Below, piece by piece: positions 43,900-57,300 of a DNA stretch of 64,000 nucleotides; within the stretch, counting starts at the first letter, position 1, and the number at the start of each line of letters is the position of its first letter. Position numbers and translations under genes: made by a program. Location: the NCBI GenBank assembly GCA_903813345.2, contig CAIIXF020000001.1:58357885-58421884 (forward strand). The letters are read 5' to 3'. The stretch is from Owenia fusiformis (lineage: Eukaryota; Annelida; Polychaeta; Sabellida; Oweniidae). The notes beneath the pieces were generated by a model, which saw only the letters and a program-made list of their open reading frames with translations, searched no databases and was not told the DNA's origin.

Positions 43900-45881
43900 T
43901 GATAGGAATGTTCAAGAAATGTTAAAATAGCTAATTCCGGGGATCTGTTTTCTAAATATCCAAATTGGTTTTTATATAAAAGTTTATGTTTGTTAATAAA
44001 TTTAATCACGCGAGCATGCATTATTTTTTCTAGTATTTTTGAGAATACATCTAGAATAGAAATGGGTCGGTAATTTGTAAATTTGTCTGGCTCTCCTTTT
44101 TTGAAAATGGGGATTATTTTTGCATTTTTCATTTCTGAGGGAAATACACCATGTTCTAAGGATAAATTACATATATAGGTCATTGGTATGTATAGATATT
44201 TTTTTGCAACTTTGACAAGTTCAGGTTTTATATCATTAAGGCCAGCTGAGCTGTCTTTTAAATTTGATATTATATTTATGATCTCTTCATGAGTAACAGG
44301 GTTAAGGAAGATTGATTGAATGTTTCTCTCAGTGTGGGGTAGAAATTGTTCAAAATGAACTCCTTCGGGTTGTGGAATTTTTTCAGATAATTTTGGACCA
44401 ATGTCTGTGAAAAAGTCATTGAATTTGTTGGCTGTGTCATCAGAGTTATCTAAATAATGTCCATTATACATCATTTTTGGTAATTTTGTGGCTTTTTTGT
44501 TCCTACCCATGACCCTATCAATAAGTTTCCATGTCTTTTTTATATTACCCATTGATTGACTGAATTCATTTTTATAGTATTCTTTTTTTGATGTTTTAAC
44601 AATTTTCTTTAAAGTGTTTGAAAATGTTTTATAATTGCTTTCATTTTGGTTACTGGGGTACTTCAGAAATATTTTATAAAGTAAAAGTTTCCTTTTAGAT
44701 GATGAAATAATACCTTCTGTTATCCATGGATTTGATTTAAAAGTGGTTTTAATTTGTTGTGTTTTTACAGGGAAACATGAGTTATATATTGTTTGAAGTT
44801 TGGATTGGAAAAGGTCATATACCTCATTAACATTGTGGGAGTTCAAAACTTGTAGCCAGTGGGTTTTTGATAAGATTTCTTTAAATTCATTAATGTTTTT
44901 TCCATTTATTTGCCTATATGTGATGGTTTTGAAATTATCATTGGATCTGATGTAGTCTGATGTCATAAATATTGGTAAATGATCTGAAATGTGTGCTAAT
45001 ATCAGACCGGATGAGTTTATATTTGAATCATTTGTAAAGATGTTGTCTATTAGTGTCGCAGTTGTTGAAGTAATTCGCGTTGGCTTATAAATTGTTGGTT
45101 TTAGGTCATAATTGTTCAGTAGGGTCATAAATGTTTCTGTGGGGAAATGAGTATCAGTTTTAAGTAGATCTATATTGAAGTCACCAATTAGGTATGTTAC
45201 CTTTTTTTCTTTCATTATGTTTTCTAAAAATGTCTCTAAATTGGAGTTAAAATCTTGTATACATATGTTGGGAGGTTTGTATATTGTTGATATTAAAATA
45301 TTTTTATCTTGTTCAGTAATTTCAATTGTCAGAATGTCACAACATTTTTGGTCTTCCTGAGGGAAAATAATATCATTTCTAACCTTAAAATTTAGGCGTT
45401 CATTTACATACATGCAAACTCCACCTCCCAATTTTTCAGGTCTTGATTTAAAAACAGCGTTAAAATGTTCATGTTGATATAATTGTTCAATTTCAGGATG
45501 CAACCATGTTTCAGTCATAGCTATTATAGAAAAATGCTTCTTTGCATCAATCAAAGAATCAAGTTCCTCAAAATTCATTTCATTACAGGGTAAACTTCGC
45601 ATGTTCATGTGCAAAATTGAAAAATCATTGTTATCTTTAAATAATTGTTTCATTTGGTGGGAATTTCTATAATTACATTGATTCATATATTGATTTGTAA
45701 TCATGTCATTCGCGTTTAAGTCTTCGTTTAAACCTATGTTATTTAAGTCCAAGGGATTAAAAAGCATATTTTCAAAGTTAAAAGATTTGACTGAGGATGG
45801 AGCTAATGTCTGTAACTCAAAGGAGCTAGGAACATCATAATAAGGCAACTGCCTCTGGTGGTATTCATTTGTATTAACCAT
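43887..45881 (-). pseudogene. LINE ORF2, endonuclease and N-terminal RT, truncated by deletion
   Basis: 664 codons. An APE-type endonuclease comes first, with HMNMRSL, MTETWLHPE, YKPPN, YLIGDFNID and HISDHLPIF (catalytic Glu, Asp, Asn and His all visible). The RT starts with SAGLNDIKPELVK and FKKGEPDKFTNYRPISILDV and SKILEKIM, then FGYLENRSPELAIL. It then breaks off after FLE into an unrelated frame and a stop at 43887. The fingers/palm motifs with YxDD are absent, so no RT activity is possible. Confidence 0.85.
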
Positions 45882-46492
45882 AGTCAGGCTTTACATAGAG
45901 ATAAATATGACTCATAGAAGGAATAAAGTGCAAAGAAGGGAAAGAAGAAAGAGCAATAAACTTAAACAAAAACATATTTACATAGTGGTAAATGTTCACT
46001 ACTAGAGATATTTCTCTTAGGCAGGCAATGATTGAAGAGAAACCGCCTTGTAAGTATGAAAATAAAAACAAAACAAAAACATTGAATGGGGGGGGGGTAT
46101 TACAATCACACATACCATTTGAGTTCACATTAAATTAGTGTGCATGCTCAAAATTTGAAGTTAGGTAAGTAGCTAACTAATATGTTTTTGTTTTTGAAAT
46201 TACATTGTCCATGAGCTGTATATTTGCATGCATTGCTCAATTGTTTATATGTGTTTGCAAAAATTGCCCGTTAAAGTGTACAGGTAATTAGATATTTGGA
46301 GATGTAGAAAGGTAAGTATGTTCTTTCATGTTCATTTCAAAAGCTTAAATCTTTCACTTAACAGAAAATAAGTCCTGTGTACCATTGGGTATAAACGTCT
46401 TGAAATAAGACCTTAATTAGGTCAATATGGAATTATTAGGGTAAGTATATCTGTAACTATGTAAGGCAAAAATACGATGGCCTATATTGTTA
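45882..46492 (-). other. LINE inter-ORF spacer
   Basis: About 610 bp between ORF1 and ORF2 with no domain-bearing frame. A (C)8 run on the minus strand is near 46090. Confidence 0.5.
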
Positions 46493-47608
46493 TTATTTAG
46501 AAAGCTTTTTTGCTTTCTTTAGTGTGTCTTTGATACATTTCTCTATTAGTTTAGTTTTCTCAGCTTGGCTTATTCTACCCATCTTCCACCCTGTTAGGAC
46601 AAGCATGACATTGTCAAGCTTATAGTTATTCAAGCACTGTCTGAGTTGTCGAGTTATGCCTGTCTCGCCATCATCATCGAAGTCCATACATTTGTGGTTG
46701 TGGTTTTTGAAGGTGTACACGTATGCATTGTAAGATGCCTTCGCAATAAGTTGATCTTGGTATAGGTTGAGGAGGACAGGTTTTACTGATGATGCATCAG
46801 TAATGTTCACCAAGTGTGCTTGAAAACGATCTCCTTTCTCTACTGTCGGTCCATGTGTTATCTTGAGTTTCAATGCAACATCTACGTCATTTTCATCGGT
46901 TATATGTTTAACAGGTGGACAGGTTTGAATGTCATTGACAAATAATTTGTCTTTCTTAACAGATAGTCTGGCTCGACTATCACTTTCAGCTGTTTCTTTC
47001 TTTAGCTCTCTGACTGCTTTTCTCTGCTCGACTTGTTCTTTTGGAAGTTGTTGCGTAACCCAATATTTAGTGTCTTTCAACAAGTGTGAGGATGCAAGAA
47101 CTTTTTCCAGGCCAGAATATGGGTTAAATTTCGCCACGATAGAGGCTGGTGATTTGCGTCCCACTGGACCAACACGGTGTACTCGGTCAATACCTATAGG
47201 TTCTTCTATCTTGAGTTTTGTCTTGAGGAACTGCTCTAAGATTGTTCTAGTATCATCAGATTTTTCATTGATCTTTTCTTCAATGTTGAAAAAAAGCAGA
47301 TTATCTCGCATTGATCTCCAGGTAAGGTCTTGAATCTTGTCTTTAGCAGTGTCCATATCTTTTTCTAGTCTTTCACTACGTCCTTCAGCAATATCCAATC
47401 GAGAAATTAAATCCTGGATTTGATTGCGTAAGTCCTCATTTTCATTATCTCTTGTTTCAATCGCCTTTTTGAGACTTTGTATTTCTGTTTCATATTTTGT
47501 TTCCAATGAGTTCAGTTTATCAGTAAGTGTTTGCATATCCAAGTCAGAAGTTATTATAGTTTCTGTTTGAGCCTTCTGGGCCACTGTAGGTTTGTTTCTG
47601 TTACTCAT
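46493..47608 (-). CDS. LINE ORF1 protein (coiled coil, RRM-like)
   Basis: 371 residues, intact. Residues about 25-95 are a strong coiled coil (LTDKLNSLETKYETEIQSLK and following heptads). Residues about 95-200 match the RNA-recognition-like core of L1-type ORF1 proteins, with RDNLLFFNIEE, IDRVHRVGP and SPASIVAKF. A basic C-terminal-domain-like part follows, with RARLSVKKDKLFVND. Such proteins trimerise and chaperone the element's RNA. There is no zinc knuckle. The last about 110 residues are less familiar. The intact frame contrasts with the broken ORF2. Confidence 0.8.
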   Translation of the reverse strand: MSNRNKPTVAQKAQTETIITSDLDMQTLTDKLNSLETKYETEIQSLKKAIETRDNENEDLRNQIQDLISRLDIAEGRSERLEKDMDTAKDKIQDLTWRSMRDNLLFFNIEEKINEKSDDTRTILEQFLKTKLKIEEPIGIDRVHRVGPVGRKSPASIVAKFNPYSGLEKVLASSHLLKDTKYWVTQQLPKEQVEQRKAVRELKKETAESDSRARLSVKKDKLFVNDIQTCPPVKHITDENDVDVALKLKITHGPTVEKGDRFQAHLVNITDASSVKPVLLNLYQDQLIAKASYNAYVYTFKNHNHKCMDFDDDGETGITRQLRQCLNNYKLDNVMLVLTGWKMGRISQAEKTKLIEKCIKDTLKKAKKLSK

Positions 47609-47865
47609 ATTTTTCTATCAATTATGTATCCAAATATTTCTTTAGTGTTCACATTTTTTCTCTAAATGTCTTCATATTTTTGTTCCCCATATATTCATAG
47701 TTCTTTCAGTAACTTTGTTTATGTACTAATGTTTGTTATTTTGTGTTAACAAGACATTTTCCTCTCAGAAAAATAGACTACATTTTCTCAATCTGATGAC
47801 CTTGACCTTTTCATGTTATTTAATATATCATTAAAATCTAGTGGCATTGATCCCAAATAGTTTTT

Positions 47866-50330
47866 ATTCTTGGCTTGCATTAAAATATTCGAAAGAAACA
47901 TATTTTTTTATTTATACACAAATGTTTTTCAGCTTTTCTACTAGTTCACATTCAGAAATATTGAAATATGGTACATTTTATGTTATAAAATGACAATGAT
48001 GTACTTATTAAACATTTTTATAATTATTTTAGTTATTAATTTTATAATGTACTGTAATTAATCAATTCAATTTGATACTAACATTTTCAGTGGGTGTACA
48101 GTTTATGCATTTGCCATTTTATCAATGTTACTTGAACTGGCTACCCAAATTCTTGTTAAACATAAGCAAATATGTTCGTTTACAAATTATGGTTTCTATG
48201 CCAAACTGTTAGTGCTAAGTTGTTTTATTGATTATGGCTTTGTGAAGATGTTTGCAGTAACCATGGTTACAGATATTTCAATACACTCCTTGACGCTCTC
48301 TATAACACACAAAAGCCATTGCTTCTAAACACTGATAGATAAAAGTCTTATGTACACATAGACTCGTTCAATACCAGAGCATAATACCTTTTAGATTAAT
48401 GTTTGGAAATCACCATAGAAACCAGAAGCTTTGCATAACAAAAGGCAAAATGTTTACGAAAATGTGCAATCATCATAGTAACTATGTGTAACTAAGCCTA
48501 TAGTTATTGAGCCAAAATACTATACATGCGATCTTGTTGCACATGTTTAATAATTGACATAGCCTGTTGTTAGGTACGAAACTTGAACAGTTTAAAGACC
48601 TTTGGTTTTCTCGAGTTTGATTACTAGAGAAATATGCTAAAAATTGAATTATCATAAGTTTTCGACTCGACTTTTATCATTATGTATGGGTACTTTGGAC
48701 CTCTTTATTGAGCATATATGGTGACACTAGTATTTTGTAGAAATATGTAAAAATCAAAGTTTAACAATTGCCAAATAACTGATAAAAGTTCAGAATTCCC
48801 TAAAGTACATAAATTAAACATTATGTCCAATTAACGATATACTGTAACATAATTTTTATTTTTAACAGCATATTTAGACTCGACAATTGCAATCATGGGT
48901 TCATCGAACATAAATGTTAAAGTGAATTATAAGCAATCTGTTTTTGGAGGTAATTGTTCAATTACTACTTTTTAGCATTTTAATCAGAAAATCAAACTGT
49001 CACAGATTGTAAAAATATAGGGCTTGATTTCATATCTGCTTACCTCTGAAACATGATAGTTAGTTTATGAACATGTTAACCAATGGCCAGTCTTTCATCA
49101 AGCCCTTGCCTACCCCCCCCCCTCCTAAAAATATTTAGTGCAAATTATCATATATTCAATATTCAATTTCAATGATAAAATCTTCAATTATTAAAAAAAG
49201 TTCATTGAAATTCCTTAAATGGACATGAGAATATAACGTTTCAATAAAATTAAAAATTGATGAATAAAATCACCATTTACTCATTAATTCACATAGATAT
49301 CCTTATTAACAACTGTTAACGCCCCAAGGTAATGACACCACAGCTTGAACATGTAATAAACTAAATTGGCTTGTACTCTATGAATTGATGAAATATTTTA
49401 TCTACTTTTTCACTAATTTGTCAAGTATTGTCTACATTTACTCATAGTAACCTTACTTATATGAGGGTTAATAGAAAAACTTCTTATGCATTATTAAGTG
49501 TTATTATTGATGTGAATTTATGATGAATTTACAATAAATGAAATGTGCATGTAATGTTTCATGATTGCCTGGTCAGTTACCATGGAAACTAATTATTAAT
49601 TGGATAACTATGAATTATACACGCAATTCTAATGACGTTAGGTTCAACCACAGGCAATAGTCTAGTGATACATTATCGTCTAAATCAAATAACTAAGTTG
49701 TAAATTGTTCGTTTTAACAGAAAACAATAGGTTTTAAACTTAATGTTGCCTTTTGGCTATTTTTATTGCTATTATATGCTAAAAAGATATAAATTATTTG
49801 GCCGATGTATGTTTAAAAATGTAAGTTGCTGAGTAAACTCAACTATTTTGCTCTTTTATGACTTTTTTATGTGACAAAGAAGAGTCTGCCTTAAGCTTGG
49901 TTCGTAAATTTTCATTTTTAACCTTTGTTCATATTTCTTGATTATGTATTTCAGAATCGAACAAATTATTTCACAAATTGCTAACTTAATAAAGGGTCAG
50001 CTTGTACCTGCTAAATAGGTTTATTACTCAATTTTAGATCTACATACTGTACATGTAATTAAAAAATCACAAATTTCGTGACATATTAATATTTCAGTAA
50101 TTCATACAGGAAAGCTAATTTAGCCTTCAAACAATAAAAAAGGCAAAAATCACAATAATTTGGAGAGCTCTAAATTAGCATAAATTATATTTTTCACTGA
50201 ATTTAATTACAGTATGTTACCATGTTACTTCACATGCAAAAATTTTAATATCATTAGTTGATTTCACTTAGCTCATAAACACAGTCAACATTATTGCTCT
50301 TGGACTTAAAACTTTTTTTTTTGCTTTTAG
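47866..50330. other. Intergenic / CASZ1 upstream region
   Basis: No gene recognised. A possible small non-coding exon with acceptor TTTAACAG (48861-48868) and donor GGAG|GTAATT (48949) is noted but its phase does not open the CASZ1 frame. The promoter of CASZ1 should lie here or farther upstream of any 5' exon. Confidence 0.4.
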
Positions 50331-50361
50331 AGCATGTGTTAAAAGAACCAGAAACAGCACA

Positions 50362-51328
50362 ATGTTTGGGGGAGGAAGCCTTCAAAGGCTAGATGCCATT
50401 TGCGCTAAGTTGAAGACTGTTCAGGAAAAACAGAAAACTGATGAAAATGGCAGCATAGATAGCCAAGAAGAGCCAATCACATCCTTAAGTAGTAATACCC
50501 ACGTGGATTTACTCTCTGGTCGTAAGGGTCGCAGGAAAAACCGTAATCCTAAGAACATTTTCCAGTATTCTGAGAAGGGAGGTGTTGAAGAGAGTAACGA
50601 TGATGAATTTACGAAGTTTGAACTGAATAACCAAGAAGCAGATTTTGAGCAGTTATCGCCATCCGCAGGAACTGAATCCTTTGATGTGTCAGTCTCGGGA
50701 GGAGCCAGTGGCACACAGCATTCCAGTGGGGTACAAACCCCAGAAACCCTACAAAGACAAACTTCGCAACCATTCCCAAATGAAGCTAACATTCCTGAGT
50801 CTGGTATCTTGGACTTGACTGTGAAAGAGAGGTTGTCACCAACCAAGCCAAACCAAGAAGCAATAAGACCACAAACCGAACCAATCGATACAAGAGAAAC
50901 CAAAACAATTGAAGATGCTACTGCTGTCAGTAATAACATTGGACAATCTACATCTAGTCACCAAGAAAACCCAATTAAGAGATCGTCATCACAATCAGCT
51001 GAGACTACTGCTTTAAAGGACTATGCTGAATCAACTATGCACGAATTGTTGGGCATATATGGTTTGGAGAATAACTCAGGGGAAAACGTCCATCTCACAG
51101 AAAATGTTCCTATGCACCATTTTACATCAGGGAGAATACTACAGCATAACGGTTCAAGCCATACCCAGATCCCACCTGCTGGACGCGAGGCCCAAGGGGG
51201 AGGTGTTGACACTACCCCTAAGTTCATGCAACATTCCTCCCCACAGAAGGCACAATTAGCCATAGGTCGTACCGAGACCCCAACCAACCTGGCTGGTTTC
51301 GATCGAGGAATCAAATCATACATGAAAG
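50362..51328 (+). CDS. CASZ1: CASZ1 exon 1 (first recognised coding exon)
   Basis: The exon itself starts at 50331 after TTTGCTTTTAG. The first in-frame ATG is 50362, coding [18 protein letters not shown], which resembles the CASZ1 N terminus. It includes [14 protein letters not shown] (basic), GILDLTVKE (CtBP-type) and [15 protein letters not shown]. Donor AAAG|GTAATT, phase 1. Confidence 0.88.
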
Positions 51329-54300
51329 GTAATTATAAAAATTCTTAATCAGAACTTAAACCTGCACATCGCTCCAAAACGCAATATGTTGACATATATT
51401 GTTTTTACATTTTCAAGCTCTAATATAAAGTTTATGTAAATAAAAATTGTTTTTTTCTGCGTAATATCAAAGAACTATCATTTAGTTAAAAAAATAAAAA
51501 GGCTAGTGCGGGATTCGAACCCGGGCCTCCCGCGTGCTCAGCGAGGATTCTACCCGCTACACCACCGTATTATTATGAAAGGAGGAAGTAATTAAACGCT
51601 ACTTATTTTGAATGCTATGATTCGGAAGTGACGTCACGTTCTTCATTTAGAAACCTTTCCAAAATCATATCGCCGGCACCGATCGAAGCAAATTCAATGA
51701 AAAATCTTTGAAATGACACATTTATCGTAAGTATTTCTACACAAGATTTGCCCCATTTGTTCATCATTCTATAATCTTTCATTAAGCTCAAAATGATAAA
51801 GTTCACCCCCGAAACAACCCAAGATTGCGTTTCGGAGCGTAGTCCAGCTTTAACAAAATGCATGAAAGTTTGCACTCTGTGACAATTAAAAGAATTAAAA
51901 AAGATTCAAAATAAGTTAGTTTCAAAGTAATTGCGATGATTTTACAACATCTTTGGCTATCTTCATTCTATGTCATACCTATATTCTAAAAGTGTAACAG
52001 TTTTATTTCAGCATGATCCTATTTAAACGAATTATACAAGTTTATGTGTTTACATATGCCTATGTTGATTAATACCATTAACTATAAAGTCATTGCTCTA
52101 CACTATCCCAAATCAGAATTTTTCTTGATTTCCTTAAATTGATATTCATACCAACAGCTGTGATTGATTTAAGGTAAATGATTCAGAAACATATGGTAAC
52201 AAGGGTGCCACTGTGGTATGCATCAATAATTGATAGTTTATTGTGAGAATTCTGAACAGTGCAATAATAATTTAATAGTACTGTTCAAATTATTCAGTTC
52301 TATAATGACCATACAAAAGTCAAAATAGTCAAATGAGATTTGATTTATGAGCTGTTCATAAAGTTGTTTTTCATTTATTGAATTTAAAGTATTTCATTAC
52401 AAGTCTAATTTAATTTATGAGCATTCTAAGAAATGGAGGAACCCATAATTGCTCATTTATATTTCAAGGTGATCAAACAAAAATCAACGATTTTGACCTC
52501 TCCATTGTCAGATTATTTATAAATTCTCCCTAACAATTATTTGGGTTTATTCGACTACATGTGTATGTGCTTAACAATTGTACCCTTTTAAACGTCACTC
52601 GGGCAAAGTTAAAACTAATATCAATATTCTATACATAAACTTGCTTAATCAATAATCGAGTTTTTGAATAAATTCACAGGTTTTATTTAAACTGAGGATT
52701 GCATAGCAATATGTTAAAAGATCATCTTAATTCTATTGTATTTCATTTCTTATAAATTTGCTATTTGCTTAAGAAAGTGAAAAGCACCGTAAAACTCGAT
52801 CTAATGTTTAAATTGGGGTTACCAAGACAACATAACAATCCCAGACTAGAACACAAATAAGTATTTGATTTTCACAAAGCACTCGATAAAAGATCAAAAT
52901 ATTGTATTCACATTAGACCTAAGATTAAATACATATAATAATGTGAATATATAAACAGGGCAACTCGTTGCCAAGGCATTAAGCCGGGGTCTACCCGACC
53001 TCTAAATAGCATTACAAAAATTCCCATAGAGATTTTAAATAATGAAAAACACTTTATAGGTTTACTTTTACAGGATTTTAGCCAAATAACAGAGGTTTCA
53101 CTTTCCGTGTACAAAATAAGACTTTATTACGAGAAAAGTAAAGAACAGAGATTAGTGATTGGTGTGCATTGAATTGATTTTCTTTGGCTTAACTCTCAAT
53201 TATAATAGCCAGGCATAGATTGATTCATACTTCTCATCACAAAAAGTGACACATATCTGTTTTATAACTGAAGCTTTGAGTGTTTTCTTGTTGATCTCGT
53301 GTTATTGAAAAATGAATTATTTTTTGACACCATATTTAGAGTTAAGTGACCTAATGGATGTGGTGTTATCTTTATACAACCTGCCAAAATATTATATTAT
53401 TATTAATTAATATATATTATTATTAAGAAAATCAATTGATAAGTAGAGATGATCTCCATGGTTGTGTTATAAAGATATAACCTGACTTGCAAAATGCAGG
53501 TATTTCAAAATGTTTCTTTTTGTAATCTCTTTCATCATGCATTCCAAGGTACCCTTCTTCTGAGGTTAAAGATGCAGTCCCATGCAATGTTTTAAAAATA
53601 TTGACAATTATATGTTTAACATTTCCAATGAAAAACATTATCATACTAAAACTAAACAAGATTTGGGATGGGTATCTGCCTGCCTTGCAAACTGATCAAA
53701 ATATAGCACCCAAGGGTACAATAAAAAGTTCTTTAGAAGTATACATACAAGTATATAAGAATAGTCTCTGATCATTTTAAGTACTTAAGTACTTTATCAC
53801 TAAAATCCTGAGATGGTATACATCTTTAAAAATATGGTTAAATACTTTTATCAGTAATGAGAAACTCTGAGGTGGTATACATCTTTAAAATGTTTTATTC
53901 CTTTTATCATCAGCAACTATTTCTTTGGTGTTATACATCTTTAACATAAATTTTCTGTACTTTTAATACAAAAATGAGAACTTAAGGATAAATGTGTAAT
54001 CTACTAAATAGGTGGATTTCGCTATAAACAAGGTACTGATAAGCTTAAATGTTTCAAACGATAATCCTATCAGTAAAATCATATGCTCAAATAGTATCAT
54101 TTACTTATAGCCCTGTTTCTATGATCACGGTACATATTTAGCAACAAATTGTCCATTTTACTTTGGTTATATTAATCAAATATGCATGACATATACCATT
54201 TTTATTTATTAATGCTCGTGGACTCCAGATTTTTATTAAGAAATTATAACATGGTGATGCTTTCTCAGATTGGTAGATAAATGACTAGGCTTATGTATTA

Positions 54301-57300
54301 TATATGTCGTAACTAGTAATTGTTATTTTTTATTGACAGGATGAGATATAAAATATGTATATTTCTGTATTTCTATATAGCCCCAGCAACCAACGAAACA
54401 TGCGAATTCTAGCACAAAGTGAGAGCAAATTGATAATATCCAAAATCAATTTTACAGGGCATTGTTACGGTACATGTTGGAAGTTCTGTTAGCATGTTGT
54501 TATGGTAACCATTTGTTTGTAATTGATTTGACGGTTTTAATGCATTTCTGTATGAATGCTATATTTTACCCAGTTGGTATAATAACCCTTCGAAAAAAAT
54601 CTACATTCGCTATTTTTCGCAGATTTTCAAGAATATTAGTTTTTATCTCTGAAGTTGTGACTTATATTTTTCCTGGAATGCATCTTTGATGAGAATTTTA
54701 TGTATTAATGTTTCTATCCTTTACTGTTGAAGTATTTTCATAGTAGATTATAGCAGGAAGATATTCCTGTGTTACTTAGCCCCTGTAAGTGTATGGTATA
54801 GAGATCAATGCAGCGGAGATTTATAATAGGAGGGGAATATCGGGAAATTTTCTATTATGCTATTAAGAATTATTACAGGTGTGAAATAGTTTAAGTAATA
54901 TATTTTAAAAATCAAAGATAGTCCCAAATGTTTTCGATCTGTAACAACTTTGAAATGGTTTATGGATTTGGATTTTGTATGTTAGAGGTGGTGTAAATAA
55001 TTTACATAATGTTTTGAGGTAACCATGGCAATGAACTAGGTTGATAAGCCAGTTGTATTGCATTAGACAAACATTTTATTTGATTTATTCATCCTATTCC
55101 TCAAACAATCATGAATCATTTACCAAAATTGTGTATTTTAGTAAATAGCCATTTTAGAGCATATTAATATTGCAGATTGATTCACGTATTGATTCTATTC
55201 ACGAGTAAAGTTAACATACCAGATTTGCGTCTTTTGTACATAATTTATACATGAACTCAAATATAATAAAATTTCGTTTAAGTCAAAGATCTGTTGTAAA
55301 CTAGTACATGTAATCTTTAAACATGTAAAAGGACCTTTGACTTACTATTTTGATACCCAGTTGCAAAATTATTAATTTACATGAAGTTGTCTTCAGCTAG
55401 CTAGCTATCATGCCACTTTTAACACAGTACAAAGGTCCTACATATAAGATACTGATAGTTTAAACCCATAAACTGGATTTAACACCGTAATATTTCACTT
55501 CTTACTGAGTGTATAATTAATTCAGGTGTGGTTTCTAAGAAGCCAATTAATATTTGTTTCTTTTCAGTTTCATTTTTCTGAAAAGTTCTGAATTAAATAA
55601 AATTAACTTTGTTAACTCTGTTTTAAGGATAATCATTAATGATCTCTGATTGTTGATTGAAAAAACCTCCTAGCCAGCTGAAACTTCATTTTCTTGAAAA
55701 GTCATCAAATATTTCAACATTTTTAGTCAAAATCTGTGAAACAGAAAAACTTCAGAAAAGTACAAAAAGTCCTGTTCAGAATACTGATAATGTTTGTTAT
55801 ATGTTTGTAGTTGAATCTGAGAGCCCAGAAAGAGTGGGAAAGATCAGTGATGATGCAGGATATGGCGAGTTCAACCTTAACACCAGTTTCTCTAGAAGCG
55901 ACTCCAGTTCCCCGATAGCTAACCCTTTACCTCACGACTACTCGAAATACATAAAAAGGTAAATTAAAATGTCAAAAGTCTTATTTTTATCAAAAAAGAT
56001 TCTAATACATTACTTTTGAAAGATTAAAGCAATCTTAAGTTGACAGTTAACCTCAAAGTATGCAGTGTGACTGTGGCACTTTAGCATCTACTTTATTTGC
56101 ATTAATATGTTTAAAATTATTGTTCTCGAATATTGAACATGCTTTGAGTAGAACCAAACTTTGATATTTAGTGAAAATAAGTCATCGGTAATAAACATGG
56201 CAACCGATATTGTAAAATATGTTAAAAATGTGATAAAAATAAATGTTGAGGTAAAGGGATGAATTTTTATTGTTTTGAGAATATTTAATTTTTCATGTGA
56301 ATTGTAAAGTGGTGAGAATCGTTTCTTATTTAAACTAGTTAATGAAACCATTTACATTTTATTAAAACAAATACAGTCATAAATAATTTATAGGCTTCAT
56401 TTTGTTTGGCATTATCATCCTATCAGTGTTTATTTCTAAAATGCAAACTATGTCAGGTGTGAATCATTTCCTTGCTTGTTCAGTTTAAAAACAGTGATAT
56501 TTTGCAAAATAATGAAGGATAAAACCTTTCCCTCTTCCATTAAGGTCCTTAGTCATAACAGGATTGGGGAAGAATAAAAGAGTAAAAAGTCTACTTTCCA
56601 GAAAAGCATTGAAAACAATAGCTATTGATTTGTTTTCAATATTTTTGTCATGGAGAGTAGACTCTTTAACCTTTCCAGTTGATAACACTTTTTCAGAGAC
56701 AGTGATATGCAGTCAACCAGAATGATAATTGTTGTTTTCAAAAGCAGTTCATCTATTATTAACACTTCCTGAAATTAACTTACTTTTTAACATGGCATGT
56801 AGGACGGATTATTGTTGAAAATTAAGTTAATTGATTGTACTCAATATAGTGTGATGAATATTAATCACTTTCGTTGTGTTACTTTGATATAATCAAATCA
56901 TAATAAAGGGGTTGCAAAACTATTTAATCATCATTTAATCACTTTTTAATGTAGGTTTCATACTGTGAAAAAAGCGCTCTCAAATTCATTAAGTTTATCC
57001 ACGGCAATATACGTCGTATATGATCACAGTCTGAAAAGCCAGTCACAATGCACATACGCCATCTATTGTGAAATGAAACAATATCTGCCTCTCTGTATTT
57101 ATAAAAATGTAAAATACTTTAAAATAATGCCTATTGATATGTTTCAGATTCAGCTCACATGAAGAATGCGGAGGTAACCATTGCAAGGACATGTTCTATA
57201 AGGAACATTTCCACTGTCTCGACTGTGCATTTAGAGTAAGTATCACACATCCAACACTTTCAAAATACTCTTCATGTTTTCCATATGTACTTAGACGAGG

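Larger units (their letters stand above)
43031..47811 (-). mobile_element. Non-LTR retrotransposon (LINE, jockey/CR1-like), internally deleted
   Basis: Two-ORF LINE on the minus strand: ORF1 (47608-46493) then ORF2 remains (45881-43450). It ends in an (ATT)n tail (43031-43061), as in CR1/L2-type elements. The boundaries come from the interrupted repeat: the flanks 43009-43030 and 47811-47865 are contiguous, except for a few bases, at 40349-40431. No target duplication is visible. ORF2 has lost the centre of its reverse transcriptase. The clade is uncertain. Confidence 0.82.

Noticed and set aside
48869-48949. Possible upstream CASZ1 exon with ATG at 48895 (MGSSNINVKVNYKQSV)
   Set aside because: Splicing GGAG|GTAATT to the acceptor at 50330 gives a different frame that stops after about 38 codons. 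It could be a non-coding 5' exon with an upstream frame, but nothing else supports it.
50421-50939. 172-residue minus-strand frame opposite CASZ1 exon 1
   Set aside because: Shadow of the real coding strand, which has clear CASZ1 motifs.
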